A stretch of 64,000 bases of DNA from Loripinus fragilis. Its lineage: Eukaryota; Mollusca; Bivalvia; Lucinida; Lucinidae. The notes beneath the pieces were generated by a model. The model saw only the letters and a list, made by a program, of their open reading frames with translations, made no database searches and had not been told where the DNA came from. A program made the position numbers and the translations under genes. Positions 1 through 13,000 of the stretch are shown here, one piece after another; the first letter of the stretch is position 1; each line of letters starts with the position of its first letter. Where the stretch lies: contig OZ026530.1 of the NCBI GenBank assembly GCA_964019695.1, forward strand, positions 39,182,944 through 39,246,943, written 5' to 3'.

Positions 1-80
1 GTAGACGAGGAGACTTGTTTGAGTCTCGCTTTTTCGGAAACCCTTAAGACAGGTTTTGTCGTGACGAGGCTCATATGTCA
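1..80. repeat. Dispersed repeat fragment, copy 1
   Basis: A GAGGAGACT-x-GTTTGAGTCT block followed by CTTTTTCGGAA recurs almost unchanged at 3690-3775. It is a fragment of a dispersed repeat. Nothing in it looks like a gene. Confidence 0.6.
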
Positions 81-351
81 AGTGTGCATAAAGAAACACC
101 TCGGGGAGACGTTTCCTTTACGCACACAAGAATTTTTTATAGATAGTATTTAAAATACTCCATAAATATATAGGCCATATTCTCGAATCTTTCAAGTGCA
201 AAATTTATTTCAAATTAGCGAGTATTTCGAAAAAATGAAGTTCAAATTTTCGAGGTTTACTGCATACCAAATATGCCAGCCCAGAAGATATGATATCATT
301 AGTTGTCAAAGATTCATAGGTTTAGATAAACACAAATTTGAGCGTATATTT

Positions 352-554
352 GTTTGTTTGTTTGATTCAATTCTTTACGTCCCATCAACAATCTTTCATT
401 TAAACAGGGACGGGTCTTCCTGGGTTGAACCAGTAATAAGCTAGGATAAATGTGTCTTGCTCAAGGACCACAACGTAGTGACATCGGTGAGGCTCGAACC
501 CGCGGCCCCTCGGTCTCGAGTCATGCACTCTACCACTGAGCCACTGCGCTCCCT
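352..554 (-). mobile_element. tRNA-derived SINE (family S1), copy 1
   Basis: Read on the minus strand, the right end is a tRNA-like head. It has an A box (TGGCTCAGTGGTAGAGTGC) and a B box (GGTTCGAGCC) followed by a conserved body. The body ends in a T-rich tail that contains a TTCTTTACGTCCCATCAACA-type core, given here in plus orientation. The internal A and B boxes would drive RNA polymerase III. Further copies lie at 19700-19899, 44938-45123 and 47309-47493. This is a SINE and not a tRNA gene, because no acceptor stem or full cloverleaf follows. Confidence 0.85.
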
Positions 555-561
555 TGGGGTA

Positions 562-704
562 TATTTGTAAATATTTTCTTACCAACCAGTTTTAACATAT
601 GTTTTGGGTGCCCAAAACAACCGTCTCATTCAGACGGTTCTTTTGAGTACCCACAACATATGTTTTGGTTGAAAATAAGAAAAAAAATTCATGGTACGCC
701 CATT
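562..704. mobile_element. Hairpin MITE family A, copy 1
   Basis: The centre is a near-perfect hairpin: AACATATGTTTTGGGTGC, then ACCGTCTC/GACGGTTC, then the mirror-image arm ending in CACAACATATG. At least twelve copies occur between 0.5 and 38.8 kb. The flanks TATTTTCTTACC and AAATAAGAAAA are also shared between copies. Confidence 0.8.
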
Positions 705-930
705 TAACCCTTAAAGCGCCAAGAAAAAAAATGCATCTGAAAATGTCGTCTGCTGCAAATAATTACCTTACATTATGACAAATTAGGTATAGAAGCAAAC
801 AGCGTGGACCCAGAACAGACTGCTCCTGTAGGAGCAGTCTGATCTGGGTCCACACTGTTTGCCATAGAGGCTTCTTTAACATTTCAGCAGACGAGAAAAG
901 TGGACGACTTTTGTTGCGATTGGCGCATCA
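705..930. mobile_element. TTAA-type MITE family B, copy 1
   Basis: It starts with TTAA followed by CCCTTAAAGCGCCA. The middle is a hairpin whose arms read GTGGACCCAGA-x-CAGACTGCTCC and its mirror. The right end is eroded but still shows TTGGCGCA. Better copies lie at 31725-31970 and 62100-62240. The TTAA target and CCC start are typical of piggyBac-type elements. No transposase is encoded. Confidence 0.7.
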
Positions 931-1257
931 AACTAGTTGGTAAGAAATGACAAGATGTTTACTTCTACCATGACCTCTAAGTAATGACCCTCGATTAATT
1001 CGATTCTTTTACCGTTACATTCGTGCCTCAAACGGTTTTGTGGAAGTATACATTTGCTCATTTTGTACTTTAAGGGGTCCGTCCCTTAAGATTGTTTTAA
1101 TCTTAGCATGCAGTGAAGACTCTGGTGGCATTTCATCTGGGTCTACACTGTTTGCCAAAGTATCTGTTTACCATATCCAGAATGAAAATGGCACATGATG
1201 TAATTAAATTCCCAGATGAGACATAATACAAGAATTGGGGCTGCAAGCAAGGCTTTC

Positions 1258-2428
1258 AGTATACCCCCCCCCCCCCCCCCCCCACAACATAATGTTCCTC
1301 CTTAAATTTACTCAACCAAAATAAAAAAAAGGACCCAAATAAGACTATGTAAAGTTAAGATTAGCATTGACAAGGGTCTGTTACAACCAAAATGAAAAAA
1401 GTCAATAAGCAATGCTTATTAGATACCCCTTGCACGGTAAGGGTCAGTGAAAAAACTTGGCAAGTGATAGTTCAAAGCAGCAGACCTTAGTTTTGAAAAG
1501 AAGATTTCAGTAGAATCAGAGGGCCGATCAACTCCTACCACAGCTTTTGATGGAGTAATTTGATACTTTGCCTATACAATGTAGATGCATTGAACATATG
1601 CATGAAGGAGTTTGGTTCAAAAAAATATTTTTGACCAAATGACAGCTATGAGAAGTTAGACAATTTTTCCCTAATAAGGCTTTTTTATATGCATAGATAG
1701 TGCCTTCATGGGCCAATCAACTGTCATTTTGTAAAAAAAAATTTTTTAACCTAACTCCTTCATGCCTATGTTCAATGTGTCTATATTGTGAAGGCAAAGT
1801 ATCAAATTACTTCAGAAAAAGCTGTGGTAGGAGTTGATTGGCCAATGAAGGCACTATTTATGCATCTTCAAAAAACAATATTAGAGAAAAATTGTCCAAG
1901 TTCTCATAGCTGTCATTTTGTAAAAAAATTTTTTTTTTGAACCAAACTCCTTCATGCATATGTTCAATGCACCTACACTGTATAGGCAAAGTATCAAATT
2001 GCTCCATCAAAAGCTGTGGTAGGAGCTGATCGGCCCATGAAGGCACTGAATATACAAAAGCCCTACTATGGAAAAAATGTCAGTTCTCATAGCTGTCACT
2101 TTGTAAATAACTTTTTTTTTTTCATCCAAATTCCTTCATGCATATGTTCAATGTGTCTACATTGTATAGGTAAAGTATCAAATTGCTCCATCAAAAGCTG
2201 TGGTAGGAATTGATCGTCCCATGAAGGCACTGAATATACAAAAGCCCTATTAGGGAAAAAATGTCTAAGTTCTCATAGCTGTCAATATGAAAATGTTTAC
2301 AAAGTTTGATGAAATTCTAGCAATGACTCTTCAAGATATTAAGGAAACAAAACGTTATGGACGGACGGACGCACGCACGACGTGAAAACAGTATACCCAC
2401 CACAAACAAAGGTTGCGGGGGGTATAAA
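1258..2428. repeat. About 200-bp repeat array (one inverted plus three direct units) in a larger element
   Basis: Four units share AAAGCTGTGGTAGGAG, CTCCTTCATGCATATGTTCAA and TCTCATAGCTGTCA blocks. The unit at about 1510-1735 is inverted; those at about 1740-1920, 1935-2100 and 2110-2290 are direct. The element is bounded by a C20 run preceded by GTATA on the left (1264-1283) and GGGGGGTATA on the right (about 2416-2425), which act as inverted ends. A GGACGGACGGACGCACGCACG-like stretch precedes the right end. Short reading frames here are unit by-products. Confidence 0.7.
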
Positions 2429-2527
2429 GACTTTCGTAAACTTTTTTCTGAAATATTCAAATTGTCTAAATAATAATATGTGGCATATTACTGTTTGCTC
2501 CAAAGTACTCATTTAGGAGTCACTACA

Positions 2528-2742
2528 GGCCTTTAGATAAGAGTTCGTACAGTTTGAACATGTGTTGTGGATGCAATTAATTTTCTTATTTCTTAACCAA
2601 AGCATATGTTGTGGGCACTTAAGAGAACTGTCTCAATGAGACGCTTCTTTTGAGCATCCACAACATATGTTCAAACTGATGGATTAGAAAATATTTATAA
2701 TTTTACGCTCAAAAATTTTGTTTATCTAAACCTATGGACTAA
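2528..2742. mobile_element. Hairpin MITE family A, copy 2
   Basis: This is a nearly full-length copy. It holds GGCCTTTAGATAAGAGT, TTTCTTATTTCT, the CATATGTTGTGGGCAC hairpin with AACTGTCTCAATGAGACG at its centre, and TTGTTTATCTAAACCTATGG at the right end. Confidence 0.8.
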
Positions 2743-2819
2743 TATCTAAAGGGTTAACACCATATATATTTTTGAGCTGATGCTTTTGTCCTAGTCAATA
2801 TTTTTTCAGTCATGCTGAC

Positions 2820-2958
2820 TCAACATGCTTCCTGGTTTGAACCAGTATTAAGCAGAGGATAAAGTGTGTTGCTCAATGACACAACAGTGCCTCTGGTGAG
2901 GCTTGAACCAATGACCCTTTGATCTCAAGTTGAGCATTATATCACTGCACTCCTTAAG
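2820..2958 (-). mobile_element. Degenerate tRNA-SINE (S1 family)
   Basis: The body (TTCCTGGTTTGAACCAGTAT) and the B-box region (GAGGCTTGAACCA in plus sense) are recognisable. The A-box end reads ATATCACTGCACTCC and has decayed. Confidence 0.65.
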
Positions 2959-3047
2959 ATTAAAGATATATCAGCCATATGAATATGAGTTTGTCAAGTA
3001 AGGGGCATAGATCAAGATAAGGAAGGTTTATGAGCTTAAATTTGTAA

Positions 3048-3375
3048 TTATTTTTTTTACCTGTGTTTAGGGTGCTAAAAAGAACCATCTTATTGAGAAC
3101 ACAGAAAATAGTTTTCCAATACACACTCTTATCTTGTGGCCTGAAGGGGTAGGGGGGGGGGGGGGTGTTATTTATGTTATTTATGGCTTTACAAAGAATT
3201 TTTTTTAGACTCTGCATGCCAAGTAATTTTTTACATTTCTGTTGTGGGTTGCTGACTTTTTTTCAAAATTAACCTTTTTTCAAAAAAATTCTTTCAGGAA
3301 CACTCTTAAAGTGTCAAACAGTTTTGGATCCGGATCAGGTCCTAATCTGGGTCAAAGCTGTTTCCAAAGGCTATT
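3048..3375. repeat. Decayed MITE A followed by a family-C hairpin element
   Basis: A decayed family-A copy (GGGTGCTAAAAAGAACCATC) ends near 3160 and a G13-like tract follows. From about 3230, a copy of the CAAACAGTTTGGATCC...GATCTGGGTC hairpin family appears, preceded by a TTTTTTCAAAATTAACC arm. Similar elements are at 19190, 22250, 26720, 30920 and 46975. Confidence 0.55.
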
Positions 3376-3812
3376 GGTCAGCTGATGACAAAAATCGCCA
3401 CTAGCAAGCAAATAGCTAAACTTCAACGTTTCGAACACTGATGGCTTATGTGTGACCATTAAAATTGCCTCATTTGAGCTAAATCTAATAATTACACACA
3501 ACATACCTATATTTTGGGCCTCGGCGCAACAAAACCTGTCTTTGGAGGTTTGCAAACAACAAAGATGCAAACCAGCCTGCGCATCCGCGCAGTCTGATCA
3601 GCCCCTTTATCATTTGCAACTGGAAAGTATCAAATCTAAACTTGCTTCGAGCAAAATTTCACTATTCTACCTTTTTCTCTGTAGGGGCTGCTGAGGAGAC
3701 TGGTTTGAGTCTAGCTTTTTCGGAAGCCCCAAAGACTGGTTTTCTCGCGTCGCGGCCCATTTTATGGAAGACTAAAACAGTATCCGCATTGCTTCTCAAT
3801 CTGATGCCATAA
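3376..3812. repeat. Repeat-derived 3' flank of the giant gene
   Basis: The part at 3520-3620 matches a CAACAAAGA...ACCAGCCTGCGCA...AGTCTGATCAG repeat seen also near 27000 and 51910. The part at 3690-3775 matches 1-80. If the MITE at 3817-4025 is removed mentally, the giant ORF stays open from the target TTAA down to a stop at about 3662. This segment could therefore encode a former C-terminus, although its repeat content argues for chance. Confidence 0.45.
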
Positions 3813-3816
3813 TTAA

Positions 3817-4025
3817 CCCTTTGTATACTTATGGCTTCTTTTTTCTGATTTGATAAATAAGATTGGGATAGTCCATTGCCCATATTAAGGGGTGTCAGTC
3901 TATTTATTTTTTTTAAATATTTTTTTTTTACATTAACAAACAGTGCAGTCCCTGATGAAATGCCGCATAATTGGACTTCACTGTTTATAAAAGTACCCAT
4001 TTAGGGGCTTCCCTTACACAAAGGG
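3817..4025. mobile_element. TTAA-flanked piggyBac-type MITE inserted at the end of the giant ORF
   Basis: It is 209 bp long with CCCTTTGTATAC at one end and the near mirror TTACACAAAGGG at the other. Exact TTAA target duplications lie at 3813-3816 and 4026-4029. The insertion falls in the giant minus-strand ORF. The last seven codons (P-L-C-K-G-S-P) and the TAA stop at 4003-4001 are MITE sequence. The MITE also carries a minus-strand AATAAA (3908-3903), about 95 nt past the stop, that could serve as the poly(A) signal. TTAA plus CCC...GGG termini fit piggyBac-type mobilisation. No protein is encoded by the element itself. Confidence 0.85.
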
Positions 4026-7000
4026 TTAATACTCAGTGGCTCAAACAGCCCTATCTCGTAACAATTGAAGTTTGGCTGTATTTGCATGGGAAAATAATTC
4101 TTATTTACATGTAGGAATGTGGGCTTTGAAAATTTACCTTCTTCCCCTATTAAAAGGTTCACACTCTTGGTCCCTGTCACCTTGTAGGAGACCATCATTC
4201 TATTGTCTTTAGCAGTTTTAAAATCCATCACTTCGTATACTGGCACTTCAATTATCTCATCCTCCAGTTTATCTACTTCTGACACCACATCAGAGGTTCC
4301 ACTTCGGCGCTTTTTATTTTGTCTACTCCACTGATGCCGCGCTCTTCTTTTCTCGCCAGATCCTGTCATCCTAGATTTACTTGATCGACTAGTTTCATCA
4401 TCACTCGTGATTTCATCAAAATCTCCTGAGTGGATAGACACAGAACTCACTAAACTTGGAGTAGCATTCATTTTGGTTCCACTTGAGGAACGTGTCAACC
4501 TTTCCGACATACTGTTAAAACTTTCCTCCAGATCCAGATCTATTTCTTCATACAGATGATGATCTGAATGCTCTGAGCATTCTGAATTGTCTGATATATT
4601 GCCAAATTCTAAATCTAACTCTTCACCCATTTTCTTATCTAGCACTACCTCTGAATCAGCAACACTATTTTCAGAAACCTTCCTCTTTTTATCTCCACTA
4701 TGACACAAACTTAACCACTTTTGGGTTAGATCTTTCTTGTCAATAGAAAATTTCAGATTTTCAGCTAGACTACCAGTAGACTTGTGGTCTTCACTCAGCT
4801 TGGAATTGTCCTTTTCAGGAGTTTTCATGGATGATTCAGTTTCCTGCAACAATTGCATCTTTTTTTCAACAATTCTACTAACGTACTTATTATGACACCA
4901 ATTCCATAAAGTTCCTCGAGGAATTATCTGCAAGTCTTTTACAACTGAATCGACACCATGATAATTCACTAGGCAAACAGCATCTGCTTTTTGATGTAAG
5001 TTAAATCGTAGATGGTTCAAATTCTTCAAATTGTTTTTAACTCTCTCCATTATTGTTTCTATTGTATCAGGTTTTGATCTAGGAAAATCACTTTCATCAA
5101 AGTCTATATTCTTTTTCACTTTCCCATCTGCTCCATCTGGCCTAGCTAAATCCATCACAGTTTTACTGTGCTGCCAATTCCAAATGGAGCCTGCAGGAAT
5201 CCTAAACTGTTTATGGATAGTTCTCACACCATATAAGTCAACCAGCTTAACAATGGCAACACGCTGCTCTAAACTGATGTCTTTTGTTTGCAGTTTACGC
5301 ACATCTTTTAATATATCAGGAATTTTGGTAGGTGAGATCAGCCTGTAACCTTTCAACGGTGACTTACCAACAGGTGCTAGTGGAATCTTGTTCAGAGGTT
5401 CTAGTTTATCTTTGGACTGGCTAACAGATGAGATTGTTTCAATTCTTGGAGCCAAATTAGATTTCAGCTTGCTACTTTCAGGAGTACATTTAACAACACT
5501 ATCAACAGGTACTTGTGATATTGATGGATTTGCAACTCCTTTCTCGCTGTTCGTCTCCTCCATACTCTGTGATAGCTTTCTCTTTCTCTGTCGAGCATCA
5601 GCAAGAATGTACTCTCTAGCAGATTTTGCACGATGCTTCCATCCCCATAATGTTTTGGTACTTATTCCAAGCTTTTTATTAACTTCAGTCACACCATACT
5701 TGTCGAGAAGCAAAACTATAATAGCCTTCTGTTCAAGACTAAAGTCTTTAGGGTGAGTAGTTTTTGCAAAATTAAGAATATCTGGCAGTTCCTCCAACAG
5801 AAGAGCTTTTCTATTGCATGAATCTACAGGATTATAGTCCCCATCAACAGAATCCATCCTTTCCATATCTTTACTTTCTCCTGCAGTTACTTCTGATAAA
5901 ACCTTGCCATCATCAAGGGACAAACTGGTTTCAGGCTGAATTTTGCTCCATTTCTGCAATACATCAATAACACCAGGACTCTTCAATAACCATTCCAGTT
6001 CTCTCTTCCAAGATTGAATTGTATCAACACTAATTTTAAAAGTGGCACACACATCCTCTAGTTTTATATCAAGACATTGTTTTAAGGCATTAAGTTTCTC
6101 TTCTAGTGTGTAATAAGATACAACTTTCCTGTGTTTGCGATCTTTCTCTATGATCCAGTTAACAATCACCCTGGGTGGTAAACCAAATGATGTTGAGGCA
6201 AATTCTATTCCATGTTTCTTAGAAATGTCTAAGATCAGAATTACTTTCTGAGGAGCAAATGATTTGTATAGTTCATCATCATCCTCATCCCCATCAGCAG
6301 TCTCCAATGCTTCGTCATTTTTCTTTTCGACACTAGTGTTGTTCACCTGATTACCTCCATCTAATGTCATTCCGGCATCAGATTCACCATCAGGAGCATT
6401 TGACTTAGTTCCTACATTTGATTCACCTTCCAGAGCATCTACCTTTTCATCTTCATTAGATTTAATACCAGGAGCATTTTCCGCAGATCCATTATTATCT
6501 GATGTATCTACTGATTTTTGTTCTGTTGATATCTTTTCATTAGGTGCATCATCAGTCTTTCCTTCATTTATGTACATCTGATCACCTGATATGTCAGAGT
6601 CTGTAATCTTTTTTCCTTCTCCAGAATTATCTTTTAATGCTCTAGCTTTAGTGTTAATCTCTTCCTGTTTATCTTTCTGAGTGTCTTTGTCCAGTGAGTC
6701 GTTTTTCGCCTGTATGTTTCCCACTTCAGGTATCTGATCTGCCTCTTGTGTCTGGGGATTATTTTCTTTGAGCTTTGCCATACCAAGTTTTGCTATTTGA
6801 CCAAAATTGATCGATAAAAATTTAAAGCCTGGTTTTGGTTTAGATGGTTGTGATGATTGGGTATTATCATCCGTTTGCTTCTTAAGCTCAGGGTTATCAG
6901 CTGGCTGTTTACTTTTTAAATTTTCAAATAAACTTGGTACTGGTGAGCTTAAACTTGTTGAACTACATGACTTTGGTGTATCTACTATATTTGAATCAGG

Positions 7001-10000
7001 TGAAAGAAAATCAAACAAATTGCGCTCCCCTTTTGTTTCTTCTTTTTTATCCATTAACACACTGTCAGAATTAGACTCTTCATTTGCAGAAACCTTTGTT
7101 TGCCTGCCACTTAAATCTGGTTTCTCCAACATATTTTCTCCACCAAGACTTTTCAGGGTTATAGCTGCAGGCAACTTGATGTTTTTCATTAAACTACCAA
7201 TAAATCTAAAAGGTGATGCTCTGGTGTTTTCAGATTCAGTTCCTTTTTCAGATTTGCTCGCACTATCTTCTTTACTTGCAAGTTTATTTTCTGATTGCAA
7301 AACAATTCCTTTCTTGACATCTGGATGATCTCCCAGAGAATCTGATGTAGAATTCCCAGATGCAGAGGGTTTTAAAATATCAAACAGGTTTCTATTTTGG
7401 GTACTCTTAATTGTATCATCTTCCATCTGTGGGGTTTCTTCAACTTTTATTACAGTATCGGTTGGAACAGAAAAACTTGAAAAAAGGTCGTCAAACAAAC
7501 CTCTGCTAGGCTTTTCTTCAGGTTCAGTTTTAATTATTTGCTTGTCATTATCTACTTGTAAATCACTTGTACTTCCATCTATTTTGTCACCTTCAATTAA
7601 AGGTACATTTTTAGCACTGTTTATCTTATCTTCTTCCAATTCTTTATTACAATTTATGCTTTCCTTTTGCTCTTGCACAAAAATCACATCATTGGTTTGC
7701 TGATCTTCATTGCCTACATTTATTTGATCAGATGAATTATTTTCTCCTTGTACCAAATTTTTATCATGTTCTTTTTGTTCTGCCAAATTTACTTCTGAAA
7801 TGTTTTCTCCATGACCATTCTTACCACTATCACATTTAGCTTCTACAGAATCTTGTTCATTTGCAACTTCATCTTTCTTTGGAGCTGTAGTCTCGTTCAC
7901 TTCTTCCAATCCTATTTCATCTATTTCTTCTGTTTCTTGCTCTTCATGATAACCCTCATGAATAAACTCATCCTCATCTGGCATCAGCTGAGGCCCAAAT
8001 AAATACTGTCGTAAATGTTCATCTAGATTCTCCATAATCTCTACATCAGCTGTCATTTTACGCTTTTTCACAACTGGTTTAGGTTTCACAGAATTGTCAG
8101 TATTTTCACTAATTTCTGAAATTGGCTTTGATACTTCAAATGCTCCTGTGAAGAATTTATCCATCTCTGATGATAACACTTTGTACGTCAAAGTTTCTTC
8201 ATATGGAATGGAATCAATTTCATTGTCTTGACATTCTGAAGATGCAGTAATCACATTCTCATTTACTATGGCTTTGCAATCATGCAAAACTACTGTCAAC
8301 TCTTTGTTAGCAACTTTTGCTATTTCTGTTTCACTCTCTGATTTTTCAGTAACATCAGTATGCGTGCTTTCTATATTAGTTTGCTTTTTTATTTTCGATA
8401 GTTCTTCATTATCAATTTCCACAACTGATTCTTTATCTTTTTCATTATCCTCTTCTACAGCAGAATCTTGGTTTTTATCTTTTTCCTTTTCATGACCATT
8501 CTCACCAACTGAGTGTTTATTGTTTTCATCTTTATCATTGGTATACACTTCCTCAGTAGTAACTAGACCTTCTTCCTTCTCTAACAGATCATACAAATTT
8601 CCTGATACATGTTTCATTTTGGATGGAGATTCTAATAAGAGAGTATTTGGGCTACAAACTTCTTTATCAACAGATCCAGAAAGTAAATCATCACAAACTG
8701 TATCAGCTGATTGTGCAGGTTCCTTGTCTTCCGACTTACTATTTTGCTCTTTGGACTGACATTCATTTTGCTCTCTAGACTGAAGGTCAGACTCTTTCAA
8801 AGCTTCTTTATCATCTTCATCATTTATAACAATGCATTCATCACTTTCCTGTGATTGAGATTTAGATTTGGGTTGAGTTTCACTCATAATAATAACATCC
8901 TCCTCATCATCATCTTCATCTGACAGTTCTATAACATTATTTCCTTCAGATTTATCTACTTCCTCTGTATCAGCATTCCAAGCTGCCACTTCTTCAAAGT
9001 CATCTATTTCTGATCCTTCATCACTTGATGCTCTTGATGGAGCTGGTGATTTTCTTCGAGGTGATAAAGTTATTTTTAAGGCACTATCTTTTCCTATAGG
9101 TTTTCTAATTATATAGTCCTGATGAATATTTTCAAGGTTAATAGGAGATTTCTGTCCACTTTTGTAGCTTTTTGGACTTTGAAAGATTTCAACAGAAGTT
9201 GTATTAGAATGTCTTGGTGATTTGATTTTCTTGGCTTTTATTTTATGAGACTCTTTGATGGGGGATGATTCACTGACAGTTACTGTGGTATGATCACTTT
9301 CAAATGAGTAAGACCTGAACTGCCTTATCCATGAAAGAATTCTGGGATTCCCAATTTTATACTCTCTGGCTGCTGCAATAAATCCATGTTTTCTGGAGTA
9401 GCTCACAACTTCTTTCTTGAACTCTTCAGAATAATCTGAATTTTGAACTTCCTCTCTTTGGTTGGAAGGGCTCATAACTTTAGGCTCATCTTTCAAATTG
9501 ATTTTAATAACCAATTGAGGGTCTGTTGGCTTGATTTTATCTACTATGTCAGGTTCCATACCTGCATTTTTTGCTTTGAGTCGCCATCTTGAAATCTTGT
9601 TATATGGAATTTTGTGTTCCTTGGCAACTACTTTCTGTCCCTTCTGAACACAGAGCTTGATTATCCTGGATTTAAAATCTGGTGAATATTTCTTTTCCTT
9701 TGATTTAATTGGCTGCTGTACGTATTCCTGCACTTGTTTCCATGTACTAGCTATTTCAAGCTCACTTTCATTTTTTGAACTTCTGAAACTCCTTTGCTTA
9801 ACAATTCTAGGCATGGCACCAATGTCACCTTCAATGTCTGCCAGATATTCCTTTTCAAGGACCTTACTTGAACTACAAACGGCAACTTCACGGGCTTTAG
9901 AAAAATTTTGTTTGGAGGTAAAATTGACAGAATTCCCACCCATTCTAGTTCTGGTTCTATTATTAGATGTAATTTCAATTTCAGATGGACTAGCTGCTCT

Positions 10001-13000
10001 AGAACAACTTCCAACTGTATCAAATTTAGGTCTTAATATGGTAACCTCACCATTTTTAACAGAATCAAACTGCAACCCTTCCCTTTTGTTAGCCTTTGTC
10101 TTGTCTTCAGAATTTCTTTGATTCTCATCTGACGAGTTTGCATTGCTAATATCTTCATGTAACCAGCTGACTATCTTATGCTGCTCAATTGAGAACAAGC
10201 GTGATGCATGCTTAACTCCATAGGCTTTGGCACATTTCACAACAGACAATCGAAATGCTAAATGACTGTCACCTTCAAAAGCAGCTAACCATTGTCTGAC
10301 TGTAGCTGGAGCAAGTCTGTACCACTTTGCTGCATTTTCGTAACCAGCTATTTGGGCTTCTTTTATGACACTTAATTTGAACTGTAAACTATGGTTTGTA
10401 TCCCCAGCTATTGGATATAGTTTTTCCATTTTACTACCTTCAGATAACTGAGAGTCCATAATCTTCTTTGGTTTCTTTAATAGCTCAACTAATAAATTGC
10501 TCTGTGAAGCATTTTCTGTAAGATCTATGAACTGTTTTGTAGTTTCTTGAGACTTATCACCATTTGTACCTTCTGAACTGTTAGAATTTTTCAAATTCAT
10601 ATTTTGGCCACCAGAATCCTCAGTTGAGCTGTCTACATTTATCGTACTGAGATGTGTAGATGACTTTGCATCATCAACGTTCACAGTGGTTGTGAAGATT
10701 CCCTTCACTTTGTTTTTGTTTGCAAAGAGACAACTCCAGCTTTTACGAATATCCTCCCTCTCTTTGTTTGAGATTTCCGGATCTTGTGCATCAATATATA
10801 AAGGCACATCAAACACTGGACTAGGCACCCTGCTTTCTTCCTTAGATTTCAAATTAGAATCTTCAACATCTGGTTGATAATCCAATGGAGTTGGTCTTTC
10901 AAATGAACTATAATCACTTTTGGAGAGCTTTGAAAACACTTTTCCCTGAGTTGTTGACTTTCTTGCTGTGTTTTTCCGAGGAATTTTCGTCTGACTATTA
11001 TTATCATCTCTTTCAGAAATCTGTCTTGAAACGCCAGATGCTGTCACTTGCAAGCTATCATTGTTATTAGATTGATCCATTTCACTACAATCTCCAATTT
11101 CAAATGATGTATCCTCATTGCACGATTCTGTATCCTCATTGCATAATTCACTATGTGCACTGTCAGTAGATTTACATCCTGCCATTTCTTTCAAACTGGT
11201 GTCCAGTTTTGTTTGTTGAGCATCCATTGAAACACTGTGTTCTAAATCACCTGTATCACCAATAGGTTCTGAAACAGATGGAGATTCTGGGTTGTCTATA
11301 TATATTTGGAATTCTTTACTTTGATCTGTCTTCAATTTTGCTAATACTTTTCTTTCAGCAAGCCATACTCTATGAGCTTTTATTTCTTCAAGCTCTTTTT
11401 TTGTTAAATTTGTATCAATTATGTGTGTCTCAGAAAATAAACTCCGCCACCTATGCAGACACTTTTCAGAAATATTGTAACGCTTTGACAATGAAGCTAC
11501 TGATGTTTTTTCTCTTATGGCCTTAGCAGCTAATTTAACTTTCAAACCATGTGAAAAACGAAAATTATTTTTCCTAATTACAGAGTCGTTAGCAGTTTTA
11601 GTGCAGCCACTTTCATTCGCATCCGATTTCATTTGTAACGTGTCAGGGTTTTCAGAGTCTTCTTGCAGCACTGATTTTGAACCAACATCATTTTTTTTCA
11701 CCCGTCCAAAAACATCCTTTATAAGAGAAAATAATCTAGATGATGTTGAGCTTGGCTTTTCATGTTCTTGTTTGGTTTCTTGCGACTTCACAGTGTTTGG
11801 TTTCTTTGTTCTCTTAAACTGTTCCAAAAGCTGCAGCTGGTAAAGCAGATCATCGTCTATCTCCGACTGCGTAAGAGCATTAGGGAATGGGTTTGAAATT
11901 TTAGCATCATTTGGTTTTTTATTGTCAACTGATTCAATCTGCATATCATTCTGTGAAGATTTAGAATCTGAGCAGGTTTCTTTATCAGATTTATTCTCTG
12001 ATAGAGGCATTACTTGTGGCACATTCTCAATCCCATACTTTTTCTTATATTCACTGAGATATTTATTCTCTGACAGAGGCATTACTTGTGGCACATTCTC
12101 AATCCCATACTTTTTCTTATATTCACTGAGATAATCATTTCTAGGTGAAATATGGCCAGGTTTTACAGAGTTACTCTCTACATCTGATTTTTCTGTTACT
12201 CTATTTGTGAGATTTTTCTTTGCATTATGTTTTAATATGATAGGTGGTGTTTCTTTCCAAAATCTTGTTAACTCTGCTGACAATGCATCATTTAAGGAAG
12301 AAGTAGTTGATACTGTGGCTTTGGGCGTAGCGTGTACTGTGCTAGAAATTGTTATTTGTGGTACAGTGTGTACAATGGTGGCTGTGGTTGTTGCAATTCC
12401 ACTTGAAATACTGTTAAAAGCATAACCTGCACTTTGCTGTGAAAAATTCTCAGCTTGGTTTATTTGACATATATTATTAATCCGTCCAGATTCATTGAAT
12501 ACAAAAACAGTTGGGTGACTGTCTGAAATTGCTGCAGGTGTACTTATAGTATTGGAGACAGAACTTTGGTTTTTATCTGCACTAGAACTAGCCAGTAAAT
12601 TCATCTGTGTGGTAGGCTTTGGAGTGTGAAAAGACCTACCTTGAGGTTGAGCATTTTGTGTACTTGATACAGATGTAGACTGACTAATCGCAAAAGCTTT
12701 TTCATACAGGTGATCAGTTTGAGGTTCTTGTTTAATCTGTTGGGCGGTAATGGGAGATGCAGTATCAAAAGAAGTAAACTTCTCTGAATCTCTATTGCTC
12801 AGTGTCATGAATTTTACAGCAGGTGTGTTACTATTGTTTCCCGAAATTACAGATTCCACTGCCATAACTGTGCTTTTAGCAACAGTTACAGAACAAACAT
12901 TTGATTGTGGTCTCGTGCCATTTGATACCTGTTGTAATAGAGACTTCCGAACAAAGATTGATGTGCCGTTGGTCATAATAGGAGGAGCTAATGGCTGAGT

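Noticed and set aside
480..554. tRNA gene (also at 19840-19899 and 47440-47493)
   Set aside because: A and B boxes are present, but each is the head of a SINE with body, tail and target duplication and no complete cloverleaf.
3662..4000. A 112-codon minus-strand gene
   Set aside because: It spans a MITE and a dispersed repeat, so it is not a gene of its own. Its lower part may at most be a former tail of the giant protein.
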